Assembly: GCA_937917025.1 (NCBI GenBank)
Contig: CALFSF010000074.1
Span: forward strand, 1 to 18,586
Reading direction: 5' to 3'
DNA length: 18,586 nucleotides
Source of the DNA: an uncultured Paraburkholderia sp.
GTDB lineage: Bacteria > Pseudomonadota > Gammaproteobacteria > Burkholderiales > Burkholderiaceae
Shown here: positions 1 through 6,975 of the stretch, piece by piece
Layout of the letters: every line of letters starts with the position of its first letter
How positions within the stretch are numbered: the stretch's first letter is position 1
Notes under the pieces: model-generated
What the model was told of the DNA's origin: nothing
Seen by the model: the letters and a program-made list of their open reading frames with translations, nothing else
Databases searched by the model: none
Program-made: the position numbers and the translations under genes

Positions 1-55
1 CCTACCCGCTATTGTAAGTGGGAGACTGTGTCCGGACTTTCAGGGGGCCACTCCA
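1..55. mobile_element. Terminal end of an IS2-group (IS3 family) insertion sequence, cut by the window edge
   Basis: Read on the minus strand from base 55 leftwards, the sequence begins TGGAGTGGCCCCCTGAAAG and continues TCCGGACA. Compared with the left end of E. coli IS2 as I remember it (TAGACTGGCCCCCTGAATC, then TCCAGACA), about 22 of 27 positions agree, including the GGCCCCCTGAA core and the GACA at the inner edge. The dihydrolipoamide dehydrogenase frame stops looking like its family at exactly this point. Only the tip is present: no transposase gene and no second end are in the window, so element name and target duplication cannot be given. If the tip is a left end, the transposase would read leftwards out of the window. 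The exact outer base (55 or 50) is inferred from the IS2 alignment. Confidence 0.68.
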
Positions 56-725
56 CGAACACCTTCTCCGCATAGGCCTTAACCTCAGGATCCGTCAAAG
101 GCCCAACCCGCCCACGCGCGCCGAGGACGGTCACATCCACCCCGAGCCGTGACAAAGCCTGCCCCAACTCCAGCCCGATCACCCCAGCACCCACCACAGC
201 CACCTTCCGCGGCAAATCATCCCAGGCAAAAACATCGTCATTCACAATCGCCCGGTCGCCCAGCTTCCGGTACATCTCCGGCACATACGGCGACGAACCG
301 GTAGCAATCACCACACTGCGCGCACGCACCTGCGTGTGGTCACCAACCTGCAACAGCCCATCATCGATAAACCGCGCATAACCGATCAGCCGGTCCGCTT
401 CCGCAATCCCCTCGGTACTCTCGACCACAAAACCCACGAAGCGGTCGCGTTCGCCTTTCACCCGCGCCATCACCTCACGCCCATCGATACGGATCGTCCC
501 ATCGACATGCACGCCAAACGGCGCCGTCCGCGCCGCGGCATGCGCGGCCTCAGCAGCCGCAATCAGCAGCTTCGACGGCATACATCCGACACGCGCACAG
601 GTCGTCCCATACGGCCCGCCTTCGATGAGAATCGCGGACGCGCCCGCCGCCTTCGCCGCGCGGTACGCCGGCAATCCGGCACTCCCTGCGCCAATAATCG
701 CAACATCGGTTTGAACTGTTTTCAT
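56..725 (-). pseudogene. Dihydrolipoamide dehydrogenase-like flavoprotein, truncated by an insertion sequence
   Basis: This is the N-terminal half of a pyridine nucleotide-disulfide oxidoreductase of the dihydrolipoamide dehydrogenase type. About 223 codons remain of a family that is usually about 460 residues long. Visible are the FAD-binding GAGSAG motif (residues 12-17), the redox-active CX4C pair (Cys43 and Cys48 in TTCARVGCMPSK), the ATGSSP motif closing the FAD domain, and the NAD-binding VGAGVIGLELG fingerprint. After EKVF the frame enters the insertion-sequence tip, reads WPPESPDTVSHLQ and stops at bases 9-11. The second half of the NAD domain and the dimerisation domain with the catalytic His-Glu pair are missing. 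The start at 725 is supported by GAGGAT 5 bases upstream; a longer frame to 851 has no family support. A stand-alone paralogue is more likely than the enzyme of a 2-oxoacid dehydrogenase complex, since no E1 or E2 gene is nearby. The product should be inactive. Confidence 0.85.
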
Positions 726-915
726 GACATCCTCAATGGGTAGCGCACATGGCCGACAACCGGTCAAAACCCCGGCCCACAGGACGTGGACACCGGCCCG
801 GACGGCCTGCGCCCTCCTCAAGTAGAATCGGCTGGCATTGCATGGGGTCACTGTACGTCGGCGCGCGCCCGGCGCTAATTCTCAAACGACGCATAAACAT
901 GCTCAAGCGGCTCAT

Positions 916-1881
916 ATGGATCTGTTAAGTCGACTCCTTTCCCTGATGCCCGTCACCGGACGCCTCGACGTGCGCTGTCACTTCGGCGCGCCGTGGGCCA
1001 TCAACCAGGAAAAGTCGGGTGTCCGCGAAATTCCGTATCACGTGCTGCTCTCCGGCAACGCGGTGGTCGAAGACGGCACCGGTCCACTGGAGCGGCTCTT
1101 CCCCGGCGACATTATCGTGTTTCCGGCCGGCGACGCCCATCGCATCCACGACGGCAGCGGCGAGACACCCATACAGCCCGCATCGCGTCGGGCGGTCTCG
1201 TCGGTGGTTCTGGAGAACGGCGGCGACGGCGCGTCGGCGGACATCCTCTGCGGGCGCTTCCTGCTCGGCGCGGTCCCCGACCGGTTGCTGCGCGATCACC
1301 TGCCGGGACGCCTGATCGTCCGCAGCGCGAACGCGGGCAACGCGCGCGGCGACGCAGGCGAATCCACCCAGTCGACGGCGAACTCGCGCCTCACACGCCT
1401 GATCGAATTGATGAGAGAAGAAGCCACCGACGACGGTCCCGGCAGCGAAACGCTCGTGAGCCATCTGTCGGCGGCGTTGTTTGCGCTGACGCTGCGCTTC
1501 GCGAGCGAACTGTCGGCGCCGCCGCATGGGCTGCTCGCGCTCGCGGGCCGGCCGCGTCTGCAGGCGGCGGTCTCGGCGATGTTCGAGACGCCCGGCGAGC
1601 CGTGGACGCTCGATCAGCTCGCGTCGCTCTGCAACATGTCGCGCGCGACGTTCGTGCGGCAGTTCCAGGAAGCCATCGGCCGCTCGGCCACCGACGTGCT
1701 CACCGAAGTGCGCATGACGATCGCCGGCCGCGCGCTGCTGCAATCCGCAACGCCGGTCGCCGAGATCGGCGAAGCGGTGGGCTATCAGTCGGAAGCCGCG
1801 TTCCAGCGGGTCTTCAAACGACAGATCGGCGTGACCCCGGCGCGCTGGCGCTCCTCCGGCGGCAACATCCGCCCGGAATAA
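916..1881 (+). CDS. AraC-family transcriptional regulator with N-terminal cupin domain
   Basis: A one-component regulator of 321 residues. The N-terminal part (about residues 5-190) matches the AraC-linked cupin type (Cupin_6): GAPWAINQEKSGVREIPYHVLLSG, then LFPGDIIVFPAGDAHRIHD, the cupin pattern that forms the small-molecule pocket. The C-terminal part (about 215-318) is the double helix-turn-helix domain: WTLDQLASLCNMSRATFVRQFQ, then VAEIGEAVGYQSEAAFQRVFKRQIGVTPARWR, the AraC signature. I chose ATG 916 because cupin homology begins there; an in-frame ATG at 838 would add 26 residues of no recognisable character. The ribosome binding site is weak. The gene is divergent from the broken dehydrogenase, 190 bases apart, the usual layout for a regulator and its target, so the original target may be lost. 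It is also upstream of eutBC in the same direction, but E. coli EutR lacks a cupin domain, so control of eut is only a possibility. Ligand unknown. Confidence 0.9.
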   Translation: MDLLSRLLSLMPVTGRLDVRCHFGAPWAINQEKSGVREIPYHVLLSGNAVVEDGTGPLERLFPGDIIVFPAGDAHRIHDGSGETPIQPASRRAVSSVVLENGGDGASADILCGRFLLGAVPDRLLRDHLPGRLIVRSANAGNARGDAGESTQSTANSRLTRLIELMREEATDDGPGSETLVSHLSAALFALTLRFASELSAPPHGLLALAGRPRLQAAVSAMFETPGEPWTLDQLASLCNMSRATFVRQFQEAIGRSATDVLTEVRMTIAGRALLQSATPVAEIGEAVGYQSEAAFQRVFKRQIGVTPARWRSSGGNIRPE

Positions 1882-2058
1882 CCGACGGTCCGGCAAAGGC
1901 CGTTGTGCTTCATCCCCCTTCCTTCAAACGACGTGACGTACACGGCGCGTTCACACGCCTGCCAAACCGCCTGATCCTTGCCGATTTCCCGCAACACGAT
2001 CGATTAATGGCGCTCTACCATCGGCCGATGGGCATCTGCTTGCGGCCCACACAAGCCC
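1882..2058 (+). other. Non-coding stretch, probably decayed permease sequence and eut upstream region
   Basis: Together with the remnant at 2059-2172, this forms a 342-base gap between the AraC gene and eutB. No intact frame, tRNA, hairpin terminator or clear sigma-70 or sigma-54 promoter is visible. Bases from about 2030 (ATCTGCTTG) could be the out-of-frame continuation of the permease remnant, because ICL followed by a MVYFN-like segment is what I expect at the last transmembrane helix. The eutBC promoter must lie here or further upstream, but I cannot place it. Confidence 0.4.
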
Positions 2059-2172
2059 ATGGTGTACTTCAACTTTCAGATGGCGATCTGTCTCGTGTCC
2101 TTCTACCTGCACTTTCTGCCGACGCGTCGTCAGCATGAAGTCGCACCGGCGAACGCCCTGCTCGAAGACTGA
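2059..2172 (+). pseudogene. Possible 3' remnant of an ethanolamine permease gene (eat-like)
   Basis: The frame encodes 37 residues: one hydrophobic helix (VYFNFQMAICLVSFYLHFL) followed by a short charged tail (PTRRQHEVAPANALLED). Ethanolamine permeases of the amino acid-polyamine-organocation family end, as I recall, with a similar last helix and a tail of the type RHQR-x-APADALLE, and their gene commonly sits directly before eutBC in Burkholderia and Pseudomonas. Here only the tail remains: the frame meets a TAA at 2005-2007, and no other permease sequence is found up to the AraC gene. It ends 51 bases before eutB. Alternatives are a short leader peptide or a chance frame. The similarity is from memory and not aligned. 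Confidence 0.4.
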
Positions 2173-2223
2173 CGCGCCACGCAAAGCCGCTGCTTCCGGG
2201 CAACGGCGATGGAGCAACGGAAG

Positions 2224-3624
2224 ATGAGCTATACGGAGACTATCGGCAGCCGTACCTACCGGTTCGTCGATCTGAAAAGCCTGCTGGCGAAGGCGAGCCC
2301 GCTGCGCTCCGGCGACCAGCTCGCCGGCATCGCGGCGGCAAGCGAGGAAGAACGCGTCGCCGCGAAGATCGCGCTCGCAGCGGTGCCGTTGCGCACTTTT
2401 CTGAACGAAGCGGTCGTGCCGTACGAAAGCGACGAAGTCACCCGTCTCATCATCGACGATCACTCGCCCGAGGCGTTCGCCGAAATCGCGCATCTGACGG
2501 TCGGCGATTTCCGCAACTGGCTGCTCTCCAGCACGACCGATACCGCCGCGCTGACGCGCATCACGGCGGGCCTGACACCGGAGATGATCGCGGCGGTGTC
2601 GAAGCTGATGCGCAATCAGGATCTGATCGTGGCGGCGCGCAAGCGTCCGGTGGTGACGCGCTTTCGCAATACCGTCGGCTTGCCCGGACACATGTCGGTG
2701 CGCCTGCAACCGAATCACGCAACCGATGACGTCAAGGGCATCGCGGCATCGATGCTCGACGGCCTGATGTACGGTTGCGGCGACGCGATGATCGGCATCA
2801 ATCCCGCCACCGACAGCCTCGCCGCCATCACAACGCTGCTGCACATGGTCGACGACTTCCGCCAGCGCTATCAGGTGCCGACGCAGTCATGCGTGCTCAC
2901 GCACGTCACCAATACGATTGCCGCGATAGAGAAGGGCGCGCCGGTCGATCTCGTGTTCCAGTCGATCGCGGGAACGGAGCAGGCAAACGCGGGTTTCGGC
3001 ATCACGCTTGCGCTTTTGCAGGAAGGGTATGAGGCGGGGTTGTCGCTCAAACGCGGAACGGTCGGCGACAACCTGATGTATTTCGAAACCGGGCAGGGCA
3101 GCGCGCTTTCGGCGAACGCGCATCATGGCGTCGACCAGCAGACGTGCGAAGTGCGCGCATACGCCGTCGCGCGCAAGTTCAATCCGTTTCTGGTGAACAC
3201 GGTGGTCGGCTTTATCGGGCCGGAGTATCTGTACGACGGCAAGCAGATCACGCGCGCCGGTCTCGAAGATCACTTCTGCGGCAAGCTGCTCGGCGTGCCG
3301 ATGGGCTGCGACATCTGCTATACGAATCACGCGGAAGCCGATCAGGACGACATGGACAACCTGCTCACGCTGCTGGGCGTTGCCGGCATCAATTTCATCA
3401 TGGGCGTTCCCGGCGCCGACGACGTGATGCTCAACTATCAAAGCACGTCGTTCCACGATGCGTTGTACGTGCGCGATGTTTTAGGCCTGCGTCGCGCGCC
3501 GGAATTCGAAGAGTGGCTTGAGTCGATGCAGATCACCGACGCGCGCGGCGCGCTCTTGAGCGCATCTCCACGCCAGCCGCTGCTGCAAGGCGCCAAAGAC
3601 TGGATGGGAGCCGACCTCGCATGA
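2224..3624 (+). CDS. eutB: Ethanolamine ammonia-lyase large subunit (EutB)
   Basis: The 466-residue alpha subunit of adenosylcobalamin-dependent ethanolamine ammonia-lyase (EC 4.3.1.7), a cytoplasmic enzyme that splits ethanolamine into acetaldehyde and ammonia; the E. coli protein is about 453 residues. It is a TIM-barrel protein carrying the substrate site. With the start at 2224, the residues known to contact ethanolamine in the Salmonella/E. coli enzyme fall at or within one position of their known numbers: Arg160 and Gln162 in RLQPNH, Asn193 in GINPATDS, Glu288 in FETGQGS and Asp363 in GCDICYTNHAEADQDD. That register, plus GGAG nine bases upstream, favours 2224 over an in-frame ATG at 2209. 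The gene overlaps eutC by 4 bases (ATGA), implying translational coupling. No reactivase (eutA), microcompartment shell or B12 gene is in the window. All catalytic residues that I can check are present. Confidence 0.97.
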   Translation: MSYTETIGSRTYRFVDLKSLLAKASPLRSGDQLAGIAAASEEERVAAKIALAAVPLRTFLNEAVVPYESDEVTRLIIDDHSPEAFAEIAHLTVGDFRNWLLSSTTDTAALTRITAGLTPEMIAAVSKLMRNQDLIVAARKRPVVTRFRNTVGLPGHMSVRLQPNHATDDVKGIAASMLDGLMYGCGDAMIGINPATDSLAAITTLLHMVDDFRQRYQVPTQSCVLTHVTNTIAAIEKGAPVDLVFQSIAGTEQANAGFGITLALLQEGYEAGLSLKRGTVGDNLMYFETGQGSALSANAHHGVDQQTCEVRAYAVARKFNPFLVNTVVGFIGPEYLYDGKQITRAGLEDHFCGKLLGVPMGCDICYTNHAEADQDDMDNLLTLLGVAGINFIMGVPGADDVMLNYQSTSFHDALYVRDVLGLRRAPEFEEWLESMQITDARGALLSASPRQPLLQGAKDWMGADLA

Positions 3625-4409
3625 GCGACTTCCTCGAAAAGAATCCATGGAACGCGCTGCGCGAGTTCACCAACGCGCGCATCGCTCTGGGTCGCGCGGG
3701 AAACAGTCTGCCCACCGCGCCGCTGCTCGCATTCGATCTCTCGCACGCGCAGGCGCGCGACGCCGTGCATCATCCGCTCGACGCCGATGCCTTGCATGAG
3801 CAACTGCGCGCGCATGGGTTTGCATCGCTCGATGTGCATAGCGCGGCGCCCGATCGCGAGCATTATCTGCGTCGTCCGGATCTTGGGCGGCGGTTGTCCG
3901 ACGAGAGCCGCGAAGCGCTCATGCGCGTTGCGATCGATCCGCTCGACGTCGTGTTCGTCATCGCCGATGGTCTTTCTGCGTTCGCTGCGTCGCGACAGTC
4001 TTTGCCTTTATTGCAGGCCGTCTGCGCGCGACTCACCGACTGGAAAATCGGCCCCGTTGTGGTGGCGCGCCAGAGCCGCGTCGCGCTCGGCGACGAAATC
4101 GGTGAACTGCTGAAGACACAACTGGTGGTGATGTTGATCGGCGAGCGGCCGGGCCTTAGTTCGCCGGACAGCCTCGGCATCTACCTGACGTGGGCGCCGA
4201 AAACCGGTTGCACGGACGCGCAGCGCAACTGCATTTCGAACGTGCGCCCCGAAGGGCTTTCATACGATGCCGCGGCACATCGGCTGCATTATCTGCTGAC
4301 GCATGCGCGTCGCCTCGGGCTGACGGGCGTCGGCCTTAAAGACGAAAGCGATGCCTTGCCAGGAACAACCGCAGCGACGGCAGCGGTCCCGGCGCCGCCG
4401 TCTGTCTGA
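3621..4409 (+). CDS. eutC: Ethanolamine ammonia-lyase small subunit (EutC)
   Basis: The 262-residue beta subunit, which helps bind adenosylcobalamin at the interface with EutB in the cytoplasmic enzyme. Family segments are NPWNALREFTNARIALGRAGNSLPT near the N-terminus, FDLSHAQARDAVH, then YLRRPDLGRRL, DVVFVIADGLSA (about residues 112-123), GERPGLSSPDSLGIYLTWAPKTGCTDAQRNCISNVRPEGLSY (about 174-215) and LHYLLTHARRLGLTGVGLKD near the end. The length is slightly under the E. coli protein. The start overlaps the eutB stop (ATGA at 3621-3624). A proline/alanine-rich tail of about 15 residues follows the conserved core. The gene ends 16 bases before the convergent DUF779 gene, and I see no hairpin terminator in that gap. 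Confidence 0.97.
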   Translation: MSDFLEKNPWNALREFTNARIALGRAGNSLPTAPLLAFDLSHAQARDAVHHPLDADALHEQLRAHGFASLDVHSAAPDREHYLRRPDLGRRLSDESREALMRVAIDPLDVVFVIADGLSAFAASRQSLPLLQAVCARLTDWKIGPVVVARQSRVALGDEIGELLKTQLVVMLIGERPGLSSPDSLGIYLTWAPKTGCTDAQRNCISNVRPEGLSYDAAAHRLHYLLTHARRLGLTGVGLKDESDALPGTTAATAAVPAPPSV

Positions 4410-4425
4410 GAGAAAACACCTTTAA

Positions 4426-4818
4426 TCACGCATCGGCGCGCGCAACCGGATGCTTTTCGAGCCACGCGTTTTCCGCATCCTCGAAGAGACGCGAACGAGT
4501 AAGAAAGCGCATCCCGGTAGGACGCTCGAGCGAAAACATGCCGCCGTTGCCAGGCACGACGTCGATGATCAACTGCGTGTGCTGCCAGTATTCGAACTGC
4601 GATTCGCTCATGAAGAACGGCACACCGGCAATCTCGCCGAGCCGCACGTCCGAACTGCCCACCATGAACTCCGAAGCAGGAAAGCACATCGGCGCGCTAC
4701 CGTCGCAACATCCACCCGACTGATGAAACAGAATCGATCCATGTTCGGCGCCGAGTTTATGGATCAACGCTTCCGCGGCGGGTGTCGCGATCACGCGTGC
4801 TACTCCATCGTCTGCCAT
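4426..4818 (-). CDS. DUF779 domain protein, partner of the aldehyde dehydrogenase
   Basis: A 130-residue member of the DUF779 family, whose biochemical role is not established. Conserved stretches are LFHQSGGCCDGSAPMCF (with the adjacent Cys-Cys), QFEYWQHTQLIIDVVPGNGGMFSLERPTGMRFLTRSRLF. No signal peptide or membrane segment is visible, so a cytoplasmic location is inferred. DUF779 genes typically lie next to acetaldehyde dehydrogenase genes of the ExaC/AcoD/AldB type, and that is the case here, 64 bases downstream of exaC. The start at 4818 has GGAG 7 bases upstream on the minus strand; a longer frame from 4869 would run through the terminator hairpin and is rejected. Expression depends either on read-through of that terminator or on an unseen promoter. 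The clustered cysteines suggest metal or redox chemistry, but this is a guess. Confidence 0.88.
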   Translation of the reverse strand: MADDGVARVIATPAAEALIHKLGAEHGSILFHQSGGCCDGSAPMCFPASEFMVGSSDVRLGEIAGVPFFMSESQFEYWQHTQLIIDVVPGNGGMFSLERPTGMRFLTRSRLFEDAENAWLEKHPVARADA

Positions 4819-4833
4819 GACGTCACTCCAGTG

Positions 4834-4867
4834 AAAAAAAGGGCGAGCCGCACCGTGCGGCTCGCCC
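4834..4867 (-). terminator. Intrinsic terminator between exaC and the DUF779 gene
   Basis: Bases 4841-4867 form a perfect 12-base-pair stem with a 3-base loop (GGGCGAGCCGCA, CCG, TGCGGCTCGCCC as seen on the plus strand). On the minus strand the stem is followed directly by seven T (4834-4840). This is a complete rho-independent terminator for transcripts leaving exaC, whose stop codon is at 4883-4885. The DUF779 ribosome binding site (4826-4829) starts only 4 bases after the T run, so the hairpin could also set the level of DUF779 expression. On the plus strand the stem has no T run. Confidence 0.92.
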
Positions 4868-4882
4868 ACGGGAGCGTCGAGC

Positions 4883-6403
4883 TCAGAAGAAGCCCAGCGG
4901 CTTCTCGCTGTAGCTGACGAGGAGATTCTTCGTTTGCTGGTAGTGATCGAGCATCATCTTGTGATTCTCGCGTCCGATGCCCGACTGCTTGTATCCGCCA
5001 AATGCCGCGTGGGCAGGATACGCGTGATAGCAGTTCGTCCACACGCGTCCGGCCTTGATCTCGCGGCCAAAGCGGTAGGCGCGCGTGCCGTCGCGCGTCC
5101 AGACGCCTGCGCCGAGACCGTAGAGCGTGTCGTTGGCGATCTCCAGCGCTTCATCTTCGTTTTTGAACGTCGTGACCGAGACGACTGGCCCAAAGATCTC
5201 TTCCTGGAAGATGCGCATCTTGTTGTGGCCTTTGAACACGGTCGGCTTCACGTAATAGCCTTTGCTCAGTTCACCATCCAGCGTATTGCGCTCGCCGCCA
5301 ATCAGACATTCGGCGCCTTCCTGCTTGCCAAGATCGACATACGACAGGATCTTTTCAAGCTGTTCCTGCGAAGCCTGCGCGCCGATCATCGTTTTCGTGT
5401 CGAGCGGATGACCTTGCGTAATCGCCGCCACGCGCTTGAGCGCGCGCTCCATGAACCTGTCGTAGATCTTTTCGTCGACGAGCACGCGCGACGGACACGT
5501 ACACACTTCGCCCTGATTCAGCGCGAACATCGTGAAGCCTTCGAGCGCCTTGTCGAAGTAGCTGTCGTCGTGATCCATCACATCGGCGAAGAAAATGTTC
5601 GGGCTCTTGCCGCCGAGTTCGAGCGTCACGGGGATGATGTTCTGGCTCGCGTACTGCATGATCAGCCGGCCCGTCGTCGTTTCACCCGTGAACGCGATCT
5701 TGGCGATGCGCTTGTTCGACGCCAGCGGTTTGCCCGCTTCGAGACCAAAGCCGTTGACGACGTTCAACACCCCAGGCGGCAGCAGGTCATGGATCAGTTC
5801 GAGCAGCACGAGGATCGAGGCGGGTGTCTGTTCCGCGGGCTTCAGCACGACGCAGTTGCCCGCGGCGAGCGCCGGCGCGAGTTTCCATACCGCCATCAGG
5901 ATCGGGAAATTCCACGGAATGATCTGGCCGACAACACCTAGCGGCTCATGAAAGTGATACGCGACGGTGTCTTCGTCGATCTGCGAGATCGAGCCTTCCT
6001 GGGCGCGCGCGCATCCCGCGAAATAGCGGAAGTGATCGATCGCGAGCGGAATGTCGGCCGCCATCGTTTCGCGCAGCGGCTTGCCGTTGTCGATCGTTTC
6101 CGCGACGGCGATGCGCTGCAGGTTCGCTTCCATGCGATCGGCGATGCGGTTCAGGATGTTCGCGCGCTCGGTCGTCGACGTTTTGCCCCACGCGACCTTC
6201 GCGCGATGCGCGGCGTCGAGCGCGAGTTCGATGTCGGCTTCGCGCGAGCGGGGAATCGACGTGAACGGCTCGCCGGTGATCGGCGAGATGTTATCGAAAT
6301 ACTCGCCGCCAACGGGCTTCACCCACTCGCCGCCAATGAAGTTCGCATACTGCTTCTTGTACGGGAATTCGGTGGTCAGAAACTGCATCTCTGCATGGTT
6401 CAT
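4883..6403 (-). CDS. exaC: NAD-dependent acetaldehyde dehydrogenase (ExaC/AcoD/AldB type)
   Basis: A 506-residue class of aldehyde dehydrogenase that oxidises acetaldehyde to acetate with NAD+, in the cytoplasm. Family features in order: the N-terminal KKQYANFIGGEWV, the substrate/cofactor segment GVVGQIIPWNFPILMAVWKLAPALAAGN with LKPAEQTP, the TGETTTGR segment of the NAD site, the general-base motif LELGGKSPNIFF, and the nucleophile motif NQGEVCTCPSR with catalytic Cys at residue 301 by alignment to human ALDH2 Cys302. EEIFGPV and the C-terminal GGYKQSGIGRENHKMMLDHYQQTKNLLVSY are typical of the ExaC/AcoD group. The start at 6403 has GAGGAG 7 bases upstream; an in-frame GTG at 6418 overlaps that site and is rejected. 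It converges on eutBC and would remove the acetaldehyde they produce. A sigma-54 promoter precedes it. The symbol marks the subfamily; acoD or aldB are equally possible names. Confidence 0.93.
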   Translation of the reverse strand: MNHAEMQFLTTEFPYKKQYANFIGGEWVKPVGGEYFDNISPITGEPFTSIPRSREADIELALDAAHRAKVAWGKTSTTERANILNRIADRMEANLQRIAVAETIDNGKPLRETMAADIPLAIDHFRYFAGCARAQEGSISQIDEDTVAYHFHEPLGVVGQIIPWNFPILMAVWKLAPALAAGNCVVLKPAEQTPASILVLLELIHDLLPPGVLNVVNGFGLEAGKPLASNKRIAKIAFTGETTTGRLIMQYASQNIIPVTLELGGKSPNIFFADVMDHDDSYFDKALEGFTMFALNQGEVCTCPSRVLVDEKIYDRFMERALKRVAAITQGHPLDTKTMIGAQASQEQLEKILSYVDLGKQEGAECLIGGERNTLDGELSKGYYVKPTVFKGHNKMRIFQEEIFGPVVSVTTFKNEDEALEIANDTLYGLGAGVWTRDGTRAYRFGREIKAGRVWTNCYHAYPAHAAFGGYKQSGIGRENHKMMLDHYQQTKNLLVSYSEKPLGFF

Positions 6404-6470
6404 CAGTGTGCTCCTCACATGTGTGATCGTTTATCGTCGGTGCGCTCTTTTGCCGGCCGCGAACCGGATA

Positions 6471-6487
6471 CGCCAGAAGCGTGCCAA
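6471..6487 (-). promoter_or_regulatory. Sigma-54 (RpoN) promoter of exaC
   Basis: On the minus strand the sequence reads TTGGCACG-CTTC-TGGCG. It has a full TTGGCACG -24 element, exactly 10 bases between the GG and GC doublets, and a GC at -12 (TGGCG against the consensus TTGCW). Predicted transcription would start near base 6460, giving a 5' leader of about 57 bases. AcoD/ExaC-type dehydrogenase genes are known to be driven by RpoN with AcoR-like enhancer-binding activators, which fits. No such activator gene is in the window. Confidence 0.72.
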
Positions 6488-6577
6488 TTGGCAACCGGCG
6501 CGATTCATGCATGGGCAACGGGCACCGCGGCGGCGCACGGCGTCGAACCGATGCTGCGAGATTCAGATCGATGCGCC

Positions 6578-6619
6578 AGTCCTGAACATGGGGTGGGACA
6601 GCTGTTCAGGACTTGAACA
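6578..6619. promoter_or_regulatory. Inverted-repeat enhancer (activator) site upstream of the exaC promoter
   Basis: Bases 6578-6588 (AGTCCTGAACA) and 6603-6613 (TGTTCAGGACT) form a perfect 11-base inverted repeat with a 14-base centre. A third half-site TGAACA lies at 6614-6619 and forms a second dyad with TGTTCA at 6603-6608 across 5 bases. The cluster starts about 90 bases upstream of the -24 element, the usual distance for an enhancer-binding protein of an RpoN promoter. The protein is inferred to be AcoR-like. No T run follows in either direction, so a terminator is unlikely. Confidence 0.6.
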
Positions 6620-6975
6620 CATGGGCACATGGGTACGCGCCGCCGCGCCCAATGACCGATTTTTCCGCGCAGGCTGCCTGAGGGGGCGGCCAGGGTACCA
6701 AATACGTCATCGGTGTTTTCCATAAGAGGTGACAATAGGATCACCTATCAACGTGCGTCCCGTCCCACGGCATACGCTCCTTCCCGCGACCCAGGCGCTA
6801 TTTGTGGTCTATTACGGAGAACGCGGCGTCGTAACGGGCGAAACCAGCCGAACAGAATCCGTTTCGTGCGACACTGCCGGGTTTTCGACATAACGCACCA
6901 CGAAATCCGCGCTGCCCTGGCTTCGCACACGTGGCAAGCCTCAACAGACAGCCGGATCAGGCGGGAGAATCGACG
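6620..6975. other. Right half of the exaC / zinc-ribbon intergenic region
   Basis: The gap between exaC and the zinc-ribbon gene is 572 bases. Its left part holds the exaC promoter and enhancer. In this right part I see no credible gene; frames in it have no family character. A dyad AGGTGA-N8-TCACCT at 6727-6746 may be an operator. A promoter for the zinc-ribbon/dbpA unit must lie here, but I cannot identify its hexamers with confidence. Confidence 0.5.
6727..6746. promoter_or_regulatory. Dyad AGGTGA-N8-TCACCT, possible operator
   Basis: A perfect 6-base inverted repeat with an 8-base centre (CAATAGGA), in a locally AT-richer stretch about 230 bases before the zinc-ribbon gene. The geometry fits a dimeric helix-turn-helix repressor. 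A dyad this short can also arise by chance, and no cognate regulator is adjacent. Confidence 0.25.

Noticed and set aside
838..915. N-terminal extension of the AraC regulator
   Set aside because: The 26 extra residues have no family character and cover the divergent promoter region; ATG 916 fits the cupin start.
882..1932. TCAAACGAC occurring three times (882-890, 1814-1822, 1924-1932)
   Set aside because: One copy is inside the conserved AraC helix-turn-helix coding sequence and the flanks do not match, so a shared operator is not supported.
2209..2223. Earlier in-frame ATG for eutB
   Set aside because: It would overlap the GGAG ribosome site of the 2224 start and shift the active-site numbering away from that of the known enzyme.
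4450..4917. Long plus-strand open frame opposite the DUF779 gene and exaC end
   Set aside because: It lies antisense to a recognisable family and to the terminator hairpin, has no ribosome site and no familiar motif; it is a product of high GC.
6503..6530. Second RpoN-like motif on the minus strand (GGTGCCCGTTGC)
   Set aside because: Only 8 bases separate GG from GC where 10 are required; spacing is strict for RpoN promoters.
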